Shown here in pieces: positions 38,682-46,832 of a DNA stretch of 64,000 bases. The notes below the pieces were generated by a model. It saw only the letters and a program-made list of their open reading frames with translations, searched no databases and was not told where the DNA came from. Every line of letters starts with the position of its first letter. Positions within the stretch are counted from its first letter, which is position 1. The DNA comes from Candidatus Kapaibacterium sp. (lineage in GTDB: Bacteria > Bacteroidota > Ignavibacteria > Kapaibacteriales > HRBIN21): NCBI GenBank assembly GCA_938084565.1, contig CALKEU010000008.1:1-64000 (forward strand), written 5' to 3'. The translations under genes were made by a program, and so were the position numbers.

Positions 38682-38689
38682 TATTTTTG
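38682..38689 (+). promoter_or_regulatory. Putative -7 box (TATTTTTG) for the GT2 gene at 38716
   Basis: Exact TATTTTTG followed by C, 26 nt before the ATG. Confidence 0.65.
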
Positions 38690-38715
38690 CAGCCGCATAC
38701 AGCGGCTCCCCCTGC

Positions 38716-39531
38716 ATGCGCATCTCCGTCATCACGGTTGTTCTCAACGACCCGCGCATCGGGCGGGCCCTCCACTCGCTCTTCAGCCAGGAGGTGGAAG
38801 CCGATATCGAATCTATCGTCATCGACGGAGGCTCCCGCCCGGAGACGCTGCAGGTCATTGAGCTCTATCGGGAGCGTCTAGCTGTCTTCATTAGCGAGCC
38901 CGACCGCGGACTCTACGACGCTATGAACAAGGGCTTGCGCTATGCCACCGGTGATATCATTGGCTTCCTCAATGCCGATGACCAGTACGCCGATCGGTTC
39001 GCCCTCCGCGATATTGCCGCTGCCTTTGCCGATCCGACGGTTGAGGCCTGCTATGGGGACGCCGTCTTTCTGACACGACGTCGCGGCCGCATCCTGCGCT
39101 ACTGGCGCGCCGGCCACTACCGACGCTGGAAGTACTACCTGGGCTGGATGCCCCCACACGGCACCTTCTTTGCTCGCCGCCATCTCTACGAGCGCCTCGG
39201 GAACTTCGACCTCTCCTACCCCATCGCTGCAGACTACGAGCTGATGTTCCGCTTCCTCTTTCTGGGCAATATCCGCGTGCGCTACATTCCCCGCATCCTC
39301 CTCTGCATGGATGCCGGCGGCACAAGCAATGCCTCGCTGCGGGCTATCTTTCAGGGCAATCGCGAATGCTGGCAGACCTGGCAACGGCATGGGCTGACAG
39401 CTCACGGCCTTCTTGTCCCCATTGCCAAACCCCTCCGCCGTCTGGGGCAGTTCCTACGCCGCCCCCCCTCGCTGCCAGAGGTGCTCTCGATGGCGCAGCC
39501 CCCTCCCCATCTCAGCGCCGCAAGAGGTTGA
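38716..39531 (+). CDS. GT2 glycosyltransferase
   Basis: 271 aa. GT-A motifs: ISVITVVLNDPRIGRALHSL, SIVIDGGSRPETL, FISEPDRGLYDAMNKGLRYATGDIIGFLNADDQY (DxD-like), then MPPHGTFFARRHLYERLGNFDLSYPIAADYELMFRF. This long pattern is that of WcaA/colanic-acid-type GT2 enzymes that extend exopolysaccharide repeat units. Donor unknown. It is divergent from the WcaJ-like operon and overlaps the convergent SLBB export gene by 20 nt. Confidence 0.92.
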   Translation: MRISVITVVLNDPRIGRALHSLFSQEVEADIESIVIDGGSRPETLQVIELYRERLAVFISEPDRGLYDAMNKGLRYATGDIIGFLNADDQYADRFALRDIAAAFADPTVEACYGDAVFLTRRRGRILRYWRAGHYRRWKYYLGWMPPHGTFFARRHLYERLGNFDLSYPIAADYELMFRFLFLGNIRVRYIPRILLCMDAGGTSNASLRAIFQGNRECWQTWQRHGLTAHGLLVPIAKPLRRLGQFLRRPPSLPEVLSMAQPPPHLSAARG

Positions 39532-41284
39532 AGATCGTCGTAACGACGAAGGTCAGCGTGGAGACAGCCCCAACCAACACCGTGTAGAGCTGGAGTTCAG
39601 CCTGCTGCTGCGCCCAGGCTGGCACATCCAAGCGCCGAGGGACATAGATTTCATCCCCTGGGGCGAGCACCCCCGCCTCTTCGGGCAAAAGCCACATATG
39701 CTGCGGCCCACGGAGGACGCGAACACGCTTCCGATCGGCCCCAACGCCGTAGCCTCCGGCGCGCTGGATGTACCACTCTACCGTCTTGCCCGGCTCAAAA
39801 GGGACAACCCCTGGCATACGCACCTGCCCCCAGATATAGATGCCCTCTATCGCTCGGGGAACGACGATGAGATCCCCATCCTCGAGAGGCACATCATGCT
39901 GGAGCTCTCCACGCTCGAAGAGTGCAGCAAAATCACAGGCAACCAGCGAACGCTGGAGGCGCATGTCGAAAGCGTAGCGGACCGTGTCCTCCAGGCGCAA
40001 GTCGCTGTAGAGAAAGCGGCTGTAGAGGCTAACTTCGGCGGGCAAGCGCGGATCGGCGCTCACCAGCGCAGGAGGCCGGACGCGCCGGATATAGGCCTGT
40101 GCCAGAGCTGCATCAGAGGTAAAGCCGCCAGCGCGTTCGATGACCTCTCGCAGCCGCGTTCGACCAGGCTCGATCACGTATGCCCCAGGACGGTGTACGC
40201 TACCGACAATCCGAACGATACCCTGACGAGACACCCCTGCCAGAGGCCGCTCCGGCACCACAACAACACTGCCCGGAAGGAGCTCCGGATCCCAGACCGG
40301 TTCCCCAGCCGTATCGAGTTCGATCCGTTGTACGGGCCGGTCCGGTGGATAGAGGAGCGCAACTCGTTCGGCCTCACGCTCTCGGACACCACCGGCCAAG
40401 CGCAGCAGGAAGGAAAGCCGATCCCCGTGCCGATAGGCTACTCGCAGTGGCTGCCGTACAGCCCCACCAATGGCAATCGTAGGATAGCCCTCCGGCGGTG
40501 GGGGAGGCACTAAAATTTCCATCCCCTCGCTGAGCATCGGATCAGCAGCACCATCCCCCATAGCTCGCCCCCATTCGAGATCGGCCGTCTGCGTACGGCC
40601 ATCGGCAAACCGGAGTAGAATGTTCCGCGTGCAGTAGCTCGGCAGAGGCCAAAGGGCACTAGCTTCCCATTGGCTGGCTTCCAGCTCCTGGAGTGAGGTG
40701 GCTCCGCTCGGCACGGCTAGCTGCCGGGAGGCGGAAGCCGAGCGCGGAGCCGTTTGCAGCGCCAACTGAATAGCCGTCGACACCCGTAGATTCGCCGGCA
40801 GAATGTACATCCCCGGCGCTCGCACATAGCCCCCAATGGTCACAACAACCTGACGTGGCACCAAGAGATGAAGCTCCACAGAAGCAGCAGCATTGCGCTG
40901 CTGCACCAGCTGCTGTAGGCTGTGGCGCACTTCCGCCAGGCTCATCCCCCGAACAGACAACACGGCAAGACGTGGAATGAAGAGCTCACCCGTGGCCGAG
41001 ACCACCACCCGGTGGGTCTGCACCACCGGCGCCACAATCTGCACCATGAGTACATCACCAGGCCCCAGCCGATAATCCTGCGCTGCAATCACACGGTCGG
41101 CCGGCGGTGTCTCCGGAAGCACTTCCCGACCCAGGGCAGCTCCGGTGAGCTCTTGGTTTTGCAACTGCTGCCACAGCGACTGGGGCAGCAGCGCCCTCTC
41201 CTGGGCCACCACAGAGCTACTCCACAGCCACCCCCAGACAGTGATGCAGAACAATCTGCGCAATGCGCTCGGCTGCATGTCCAT
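39512..41284 (-). CDS. Polysaccharide export protein with SLBB repeats (Wza-like)
   Basis: 590 aa from the ATG at 41284 (41278 also possible); signal peptide ends SSVVAQ. Poly_export domain: VIAAQDYRLGPGDVLMVQIV and ATGELFIPRLAVLSVRGMSLAEV. About four SLBB-type repeats follow: VVVTIGGYVRAPGMY, IAIGGAVRQPLRVAY, RIVGSVHRPGAYVI, and IYIWGQVRMPGVV. The C-terminus has a hydrophobic helix (VLVGAVSTLTFVVTTIF) and a basic end, a plausible membrane anchor. It should form the envelope conduit for capsule or EPS. Its start lies inside wecB (~68-nt overlap). No Wzc-type kinase is in the window. Confidence 0.9.
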   Translation of the reverse strand: MDMQPSALRRLFCITVWGWLWSSSVVAQERALLPQSLWQQLQNQELTGAALGREVLPETPPADRVIAAQDYRLGPGDVLMVQIVAPVVQTHRVVVSATGELFIPRLAVLSVRGMSLAEVRHSLQQLVQQRNAAASVELHLLVPRQVVVTIGGYVRAPGMYILPANLRVSTAIQLALQTAPRSASASRQLAVPSGATSLQELEASQWEASALWPLPSYCTRNILLRFADGRTQTADLEWGRAMGDGAADPMLSEGMEILVPPPPPEGYPTIAIGGAVRQPLRVAYRHGDRLSFLLRLAGGVREREAERVALLYPPDRPVQRIELDTAGEPVWDPELLPGSVVVVPERPLAGVSRQGIVRIVGSVHRPGAYVIEPGRTRLREVIERAGGFTSDAALAQAYIRRVRPPALVSADPRLPAEVSLYSRFLYSDLRLEDTVRYAFDMRLQRSLVACDFAALFERGELQHDVPLEDGDLIVVPRAIEGIYIWGQVRMPGVVPFEPGKTVEWYIQRAGGYGVGADRKRVRVLRGPQHMWLLPEEAGVLAPGDEIYVPRRLDVPAWAQQQAELQLYTVLVGAVSTLTFVVTTIFNLLRR

Positions 41285-42326
41285 CCCACAACGGTGGTAC
41301 TTGCCCGCTCCGGCGCTCCCCACGCCGCAGCGCATCGATGGCGGCTCGTACTGCATCGGGCTCCGGCCGTACGAGCTGGTTCGTCCCCAGCTGGCACGTA
41401 ATCGGGCGCTCCGTCGTCGTCCGCAGTGTCAGACACGGAATGCCCAAGTACGTGGTCTCCTCCTGAATCCCCCCGGAATCGGTCAGCACGAAGTCTGCCT
41501 CTACCATCAGGGCCAGAAACTCCACATACCCCAAGGGGGGCAAGGCACAGATGTGCCGCAAATAATCCCGAAGCCCGAACCGCTCAATGGCTTGCTGTGT
41601 GCGTGGATGCAAGGGGAAGACAACCGTGCGCCACTGCGCCAGCTCGGCCAGCACCTCTAAAAGTCCCCGCAACTGCTCAGGATGATCAACGTTTGAGGGA
41701 CGGTGGAGCGTGACGACAACGTACTGGCCCGGACGCACCCCTAGCTGCTCCCGAATTCGATGTTGACGGGCTTTGGGCAGAGCGTGCACGAGGGAATCAA
41801 TCATCGGATTGCCAACCAAGAAAATCCGCTCGGCGGGCACCCCTTCGCGTCGGAGGTTCTCCACACCGCTCGGCTCAGTCACAAAGAAGTAATCAGCGAT
41901 CGCATCGGTGGCGATGCGGTTGATCTCCTCTGGCATTGTTCGATCAAAGCTCCGAAGCCCGGCCTCTACATGCGCAACCGGAATTCCGAGTTTGACGGCT
42001 GTGAGGGCGCAGGCGAGGGTGGAATTGACATCTCCGACCACCACGACCAGCCGCGGGCGCATCTCCAAACAGACGGGCTCGAAGGCCAGCATAATGCGCG
42101 CCGTCTGCTGTGCATGGGTTCCCGAGCCTACCCCGAGAAAGACGGCCGGTTCGGGAAGCTCCAGCTCGGCAAAGAAGATCTCCGACATCTCTGCATCGTA
42201 GTGTTGCCCAGTGTGGACAATGAGGTGCTCCACCTGGCAATTGTAGCGCGCAAAGGCCCGGTGCAGTGGTGCCACTTTCATGTAATTCGGCCTCGCCCCG
42301 ACGACGGAGAGAATCCGAGCCTTCAT
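41217..42326 (-). CDS. wecB: UDP-N-acetylglucosamine 2-epimerase (non-hydrolysing)
   Basis: 369 aa from the ATG at 42324-42326, overlapping the wecC stop by 4 nt. It interconverts UDP-GlcNAc and UDP-ManNAc in the cytoplasm. Motifs: ILSVVGARPNYMKVAPL, LIVHTGQHYDAEMSEIFF, VVVVGDVNSTLACALTAVKLG, VAHVEAGLRSFDRTMPEEINR (catalytic Asp/Glu region), VTLHRPSNVD, LTDSGGIQEETTYLGIP and LRTTTERPIT. Together with wecC it supplies UDP-ManNAcA. Confidence 0.96.
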   Translation of the reverse strand: MKARILSVVGARPNYMKVAPLHRAFARYNCQVEHLIVHTGQHYDAEMSEIFFAELELPEPAVFLGVGSGTHAQQTARIMLAFEPVCLEMRPRLVVVVGDVNSTLACALTAVKLGIPVAHVEAGLRSFDRTMPEEINRIATDAIADYFFVTEPSGVENLRREGVPAERIFLVGNPMIDSLVHALPKARQHRIREQLGVRPGQYVVVTLHRPSNVDHPEQLRGLLEVLAELAQWRTVVFPLHPRTQQAIERFGLRDYLRHICALPPLGYVEFLALMVEADFVLTDSGGIQEETTYLGIPCLTLRTTTERPITCQLGTNQLVRPEPDAVRAAIDALRRGERRSGQVPPLWDGHAAERIAQIVLHHCLGVAVE

Positions 42327-43666
42327 CGCTTCCCGCCTCCCAGGAGCACGACCCTCGCTCGAGGCCGAGCAACGTGGCGACATGCATTACGCGTGTCGAC
42401 TACGACACGGCTGTGCCGGCACACGAACTCGTAGTCAATGCAGCTGTGGTCGGTCGTAATGACCACGACGTGGTGATGCCGTAAAACCTGCGGGGTCAGC
42501 TCAGGGAGCGAGCTCAATGGTCGTCCCGCAAGCTCGATGGAGCTGATGTAGGGGTCGTAGTAGCTCAGGGAGCGCACGCCGTCCTGGGAAAGCAGCTCCA
42601 TGACCTTCAGCGCCGGCGAATGCCGTAGGTCGTCCACGTCACGTTTGAAGGCAACCCCAAGGAAGAGAATCCGTGCCGCATCTAACCGCACGGGCAAGCG
42701 CGCAATTTCGCCGAGCACCATATCACGTACGTAGAAGGGCATTGCCTCATTGACCTCGGCAGCCAGCATCACGAAGTTTGTCACAAAATCATACCGGCGG
42801 GCTACCCAGGCCAAGTAGTACGGGTCAATCAAGATGCAGTGTCCGCCAATACCCGGGCCGGGATAGAAGGGCAGGAAGCCAAAGGGCTTTGTTGCGGCCG
42901 CCTCTACCACCTCCCACATGTTGATGCCCAGCCGATCACACAGCTGTGCCAGCTCATTGACCAGTGCAATGTTGACACTCCGGAAGATGTTCTCCAGCAA
43001 CTTTGCCATCTCGGCCACCCGCGGAGAGCTGACCGGAATGACCGTCTGGATGGCCAGTCCGAGCACAGCTGCTGCCAGCTCGGTACAGCGCGGGGTAACC
43101 CCGCCTACCACTATCGGCGTGTTAGCCGTTGTCCACACTTTGTTCCCCGGATCCACGCGCTCGGGTGAGAAAGCCAAGAAGAAATCCTGCCCAACACGGA
43201 GTCCACTGCGCTCAAGACGGGGGAGGACATACTCTTCCGTCGTGCCCGGAAAGGTTGTGCTCTTGAGCACAATGAGCTGCCCACGACGGAGTGTCTGCGC
43301 GATGCTCTCGGTTGCCTGGAGAATGAAGGAGATATCCGGATCCTTGTGGGCCGTAAAGGGGGTAGGCACGCAGATGAAGAGGGCATCGCATTCCCCGCAG
43401 CGGCGAAAATCCTGCGTCGGTATGAGGCGCCCGGCCTTGAGTTGTTCCGCCACAGCCTCACTCGGGACATCCCGGAGGTAGGACTGCCCGCGGCGGAGGT
43501 GCTCTATTTTTTCGGCCTTCACGTCGAAGCCGAGGGTGCGGACGCCCGCCCGAGCAAATTCAACAGCCAGCGGCAACCCTACATACCCCATACCCAGGAC
43601 TCCAACGGTGAGGGTTCGGCGTTCAATACGCCGTCGCAGCCTCCTTTCTACCGTTTCGCTTGCCAT
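42323..43666 (-). CDS. wecC: UDP-N-acetyl-D-mannosamine dehydrogenase (WecC/WbpA type)
   Basis: 447 aa from the ATG at 43664-43666. NAD-binding VGVLGMGYVGLPLAVEFARAG at the N-terminus; LIVLKSTTFPGTTEEYVLP; FSPERVDPGN; AEMAKLLENIFRSVNIALVNELA; catalytic region GIGGHCILIDPYYLAW (Cys in GGHC); FLGVAFKRDVDDLRHSPALKVMELL. It oxidises UDP-ManNAc (or UDP-GlcNAc in WbpA relatives) to the uronic acid. It begins 2 nt after the rmlB stop and overlaps wecB by 4 nt, so the three are one transcription unit. Confidence 0.92.
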   Translation of the reverse strand: MASETVERRLRRRIERRTLTVGVLGMGYVGLPLAVEFARAGVRTLGFDVKAEKIEHLRRGQSYLRDVPSEAVAEQLKAGRLIPTQDFRRCGECDALFICVPTPFTAHKDPDISFILQATESIAQTLRRGQLIVLKSTTFPGTTEEYVLPRLERSGLRVGQDFFLAFSPERVDPGNKVWTTANTPIVVGGVTPRCTELAAAVLGLAIQTVIPVSSPRVAEMAKLLENIFRSVNIALVNELAQLCDRLGINMWEVVEAAATKPFGFLPFYPGPGIGGHCILIDPYYLAWVARRYDFVTNFVMLAAEVNEAMPFYVRDMVLGEIARLPVRLDAARILFLGVAFKRDVDDLRHSPALKVMELLSQDGVRSLSYYDPYISSIELAGRPLSSLPELTPQVLRHHHVVVITTDHSCIDYEFVCRHSRVVVDTRNACRHVARPRARVVLLGGGKR

Positions 43667-43668
43667 TG

Positions 43669-44703
43669 CTAGCTCCCTACGGAGTGCAAAAACTCGCCAT
43701 ACCACTGTCGGCGGTACTGTGCATACTCTCCCTGCCAGAGGGGCTCCCACCAGGTGCGATTGTGCTGATACCACGCCACTGTCTGCGCCAGACCGTCTAC
43801 CAGCGACACCTGCGGCCGCCACCCCAGACGGCGGAGCGTAGGCCACCGCAGAGCATAACGCCGATCGTGCCCAGGGCGATCCGGAACTGAGTGTAGCAGT
43901 GTCGTCGGGCGTCCCAACAGCTGGAGAAGGAGCTCCAGGAGCTGACGATTGCTCAGCTCAACCCCCCCGCCAATGTGGTAGATACGCCCAGGTTCTCCGA
44001 CACAGCACACCAGCCAGAGAGCACGGCATACGTCCTCCACATAGAGCCACTGCCGTCGTTGGGAGCCATCCCCGTAGAGCGGAATTGGCTCCCCATGAAG
44101 AGCACACAGGATGCTCATCGGAATGAGCTTTTCCGGGAACTGGTACGGACCGTAGACGTTGCAGCTCCGCACAATGGAGGCTGCCAGCCCGTAGGTCCGC
44201 ACGTACGCCTGCACAAAGCTATCAGCAGCTGCTTTGGAGGCCGCATACGGGGAGCTCGGTGCCAGAGGCGCTCCCTCGGCGCATGCTCCCCGAAGGCACT
44301 CGCCGTAGACCTCATCGGTCGACATCTGCACCAAACGCCGCAGCCGCAGCCGCCGAGCAACTTCTAATAGCACCACTGTCCCGCGAACGTTCGTCTCCAC
44401 GAAGGGTTCAGCATGCACGATGGAACGATCCACATGCGTGTGAGCAGCCAGATTGAGGAGCGTGTCAACCTCGTAGCGCTGGCACAGGGAGTATACCAGC
44501 TCGGCATCCTCGATGCGCCCATGGACAAAGACATAGCGTTCATGCCCCTCCCAGGCAGCCAGATTGTGCCGCTGCCCTGCGTATGTGAGCGCATCGAGGA
44601 CAATAACCCGAGCCTTGGTCTGGCGCAGCACGTATTCGACGAAATTGGTACCAATGAAGCCCGCCCCGCCCGTTACGAGCACCGTTTGTGGCATCTCAGA
44701 CAT
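43669..44703 (-). CDS. rmlB: dTDP-glucose 4,6-dehydratase
   Basis: 344 aa from the ATG at 44703. Extended SDR: VLVTGGAGFIGTNFVEYVL, LDALTYAGQRHNL, LNLAAHTHVDRSIVHAEPFVETNVRGT, MSTDEVYGE (active-site Thr-Asp-Glu), YAASKAAADSFVQAY (YxxxK) and GDGSQRRQWLYVEDVCRAL. It converts dTDP-glucose to dTDP-4-keto-6-deoxyglucose, the precursor of rhamnose and other deoxysugars. RmlA, C and D are not adjacent. First gene of the rmlB-wecC-wecB-export unit; TAnnTTTG box at 44781-44788. Confidence 0.95.
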   Translation of the reverse strand: MSEMPQTVLVTGGAGFIGTNFVEYVLRQTKARVIVLDALTYAGQRHNLAAWEGHERYVFVHGRIEDAELVYSLCQRYEVDTLLNLAAHTHVDRSIVHAEPFVETNVRGTVVLLEVARRLRLRRLVQMSTDEVYGECLRGACAEGAPLAPSSPYAASKAAADSFVQAYVRTYGLAASIVRSCNVYGPYQFPEKLIPMSILCALHGEPIPLYGDGSQRRQWLYVEDVCRALWLVCCVGEPGRIYHIGGGVELSNRQLLELLLQLLGRPTTLLHSVPDRPGHDRRYALRWPTLRRLGWRPQVSLVDGLAQTVAWYQHNRTWWEPLWQGEYAQYRRQWYGEFLHSVGS

Positions 44704-44773
44704 TGTGCCTTCGCTCCGGTACGGCTGCTGCCGTCGTGTGCATAGGCTGGTCTTCCACGGGAAGCCGCTCCGA

Positions 44774-45334
44774 ATGAGCACAAAATTACTGAAAGCCGCT
44801 GCCTACGTTCTGGCCTTCTCCAGTGCGAGCGGGCAATTCTTCGTGGATTTCCACTCTTGTGGGACGCTCGCCTGCCGTTTCGCAACGAGCACGATTGCGG
44901 AGCTCTCCCCTCAGCCAGCCGTTGGCGTAGGCTTAGGAGCGCGGCTGCGCAGTTGGACTGCGCTCAGTCTCGACCTTGTGCTCGCCGGGGGACGTCTGTA
45001 TCGAGAGGGGCACGAGGAGTTCCTCCTGTGGGCTGAGCTGCACTACAGGCTTCTTCTCAACCTGCGTTATCGTCACCGACCCATGGCCACGCCTACAGTT
45101 GCCGTTGAATGGGCCTTCCCCTTTGGCTTACCTGCAGCTGAGGGTATGCGCGCAGACTTCCGCGCTGAGCTCATCACCCCTCGGTTCGGGCTATTCGGTG
45201 GGGCGAGCTTCCCCCTTGCACACTGGGGAGGCCTCCTGCACATGCTCGCCGGAGCTCAGTGGATGTTGCGAGCCCCTACGGCACTCCGCTCAGCTTTTAC
45301 GCCCGAAGTTCGCCTCATCTGGGAAAGTCCCTAG
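44774..45334 (+). CDS. Secreted protein of unknown function
   Basis: 186 aa from the ATG at 44774, which starts a signal peptide (MSTKLLKAAAYVLAFSSASG). The mature part alternates hydrophobic and polar residues (VGVGLGARLRSWTALSLDLVLAGG, TPTVAVEWAFPF) and ends VRLIWESP, like a small outer-membrane barrel. No family recognised. Divergent from rmlB; its stop is 1 nt from the convergent FAD oxidoreductase stop. Confidence 0.6.
   Translation: MSTKLLKAAAYVLAFSSASGQFFVDFHSCGTLACRFATSTIAELSPQPAVGVGLGARLRSWTALSLDLVLAGGRLYREGHEEFLLWAELHYRLLLNLRYRHRPMATPTVAVEWAFPFGLPAAEGMRADFRAELITPRFGLFGGASFPLAHWGGLLHMLAGAQWMLRAPTALRSAFTPEVRLIWESP
44781..44788 (-). promoter_or_regulatory. Putative -7 box (TAATTTTG) for rmlB
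   Basis: Minus-strand TAATTTTG, 77 nt before the rmlB ATG and within the first codons of the divergent secreted-protein gene. Confidence 0.4.
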
Positions 45335-45335
45335 C

Positions 45336-46715
45336 TCACTCAGCCTCCTCTTCCTCCTCCGAGAGCTCCAGCTGCAGTAATTCCTCCAACCTCTTCGGCA
45401 GATGGCGCTGAATCCAGTGCGAATAAGCCCCATCGTAGCCTACCTGCAGACACAGCCGATCCAGCTGCTCCTCAATAGCTCGAATCTGCTCCTCCTCCAG
45501 CAGCGGTCTCCCCGTCAGATGCTCGGCAATTCGTGAAACCTCCTCAGCCACGCGGCTTTCCTGTTGGCGATTGAGGAGCTCATAGAGCTGCGCATCCCAT
45601 CCCAGATAGCGTTCCACAATCCGTTCGACCACCTCCCGGCTGTGGCGGAGGCTCTCTTGGATATTGCCCCGTCCAGTGACAGCATTGCCGACGGCGAAGA
45701 CATTCTCGTAGCCGGCCACGCGGCAGAGTTCAGGGTCGGAGAAGGCGTATGTTTCCCCCTGCATTGGGACATCGGGCAAGGGCTCTGGGACACTGCCAAT
45801 AGAGGAGATCACTACCGGCGCCCGCACCTCGTAATGGCTGCCCTCCACGGGTACGACACGTTCTCCCTCCAAGCGCGTCCGACAGAAGACCAGCCCCACC
45901 ATACGCCCCCCTTCGGCGAGGATGTCCACCGGCATATGGAGCTCTTGCACGTTGAACAGGTAACGGCGCTGGGCTGTCTGGAGCACCTTCAAGCGCACAG
46001 CTTGTGCGCGGGCTAGCCGCTCGGGGGTATCGGTCGGCATCGGAGTCAGCGGCATATCCTGAGCGCGTCGGCGGTAGTAGAGCGTGCAGCCGCGCACGCC
46101 TAACTCCGACAAGCTCAGCCCATGCCGCTGCAGGAGACGGTCGATCCCGCGCTCCATCTCCAACACATGCGTGGTGATGCCCCGCTTCCGCAACGCTTCC
46201 TCTACTGTGAGCATCATGAGAGCCTTGGCCACGTCAATGGAGGCGAGCCCTCCGCCGACAATGATGGCGCCATCGGCAACCTCGCACGGGTCAACCCCGC
46301 TGTCGGGGTCGTGCATCAGGTTGAACCAGTACATGAAAGCGTTCTGGTAGTAGAAGCCGCGCCCAACATAGGCATCGGCTTCCGGTATCGGAAAGGGACG
46401 GTCGCGCCAGGCTCCGTTGGCTAAAATCACTGCGCTGACCCCCCACTGCAAGAGCTCAGGCAAGCGCACATCGCGTCCGAGCCGCACTTTAGGCACGTAG
46501 CGCACTAGCGGGTGTTGCAACTTCGCATCAATGGCCGCCTCTTCCTTGTTGCGTAGCTTAACATGCCACTTCGGCAGCCCGTATTCAATCTTGCCATAGG
46601 GCAGCGCATTCTGCTCGAGCACTGCCACCCGAATCCCCCGCCGAGCTAACTGGAAAGCTGCTTCGGCACCCGCAACTGCTCCACCGACGACGATGACGTA
46701 GTGCCCGCGCTCCAT
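45336..46715 (-). CDS. FAD/NAD(P)-dependent oxidoreductase, ferredoxin-NADP reductase/GltD-like
   Basis: 459 aa from the ATG at 46713-46715. N-terminal FAD-binding YVIVVGGAVAGAEAAFQLARRG with VLEQNALPYGKIEYGLPKWH; second nucleotide-binding motif GAIIVGGGLASIDVAKALM; C-terminal ENVFAVGNAVTGRGNIQESLRHS (FAD-binding Asp replaced by Asn). This is the adrenodoxin-reductase/glutamate-synthase-small-subunit fold. It is divergent from korAB; such genes often neighbour 2-oxoacid:ferredoxin oxidoreductases, so electron exchange between ferredoxin and NAD(P)H is a reasonable inference. The acidic C-terminal tail (SEEEEEAE) is unusual. Confidence 0.82.
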   Translation of the reverse strand: MERGHYVIVVGGAVAGAEAAFQLARRGIRVAVLEQNALPYGKIEYGLPKWHVKLRNKEEAAIDAKLQHPLVRYVPKVRLGRDVRLPELLQWGVSAVILANGAWRDRPFPIPEADAYVGRGFYYQNAFMYWFNLMHDPDSGVDPCEVADGAIIVGGGLASIDVAKALMMLTVEEALRKRGITTHVLEMERGIDRLLQRHGLSLSELGVRGCTLYYRRRAQDMPLTPMPTDTPERLARAQAVRLKVLQTAQRRYLFNVQELHMPVDILAEGGRMVGLVFCRTRLEGERVVPVEGSHYEVRAPVVISSIGSVPEPLPDVPMQGETYAFSDPELCRVAGYENVFAVGNAVTGRGNIQESLRHSREVVERIVERYLGWDAQLYELLNRQQESRVAEEVSRIAEHLTGRPLLEEEQIRAIEEQLDRLCLQVGYDGAYSHWIQRHLPKRLEELLQLELSEEEEEAE

Positions 46716-46744
46716 CGCCTCACCGCAGAGAAGGAAGGACCTCA

Positions 46745-46752
46745 CAAAAATA
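46745..46752 (-). promoter_or_regulatory. Putative -7 box (TATTTTTG) for the FAD oxidoreductase gene
   Basis: Exact TATTTTTG, 29 nt before the ATG, with TTTG 20 nt further upstream, the best -33/-7 pair in the window. Confidence 0.7.
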
Positions 46753-46832
46753 GCCACCCCTTCACACTCACACAAAGAGCTCGTGCGTCTACGCTGTCCG
46801 GACAGCTCTCACGGTACCGATAGGTGGACCCA

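Noticed and set aside
39413-40513. 366-codon plus-strand open frame opposite the SLBB export gene
   Set aside because: Shadow of a gene with four SLBB repeats; His/Arg/Pro-rich translation typical of antisense frames in GC-rich DNA.
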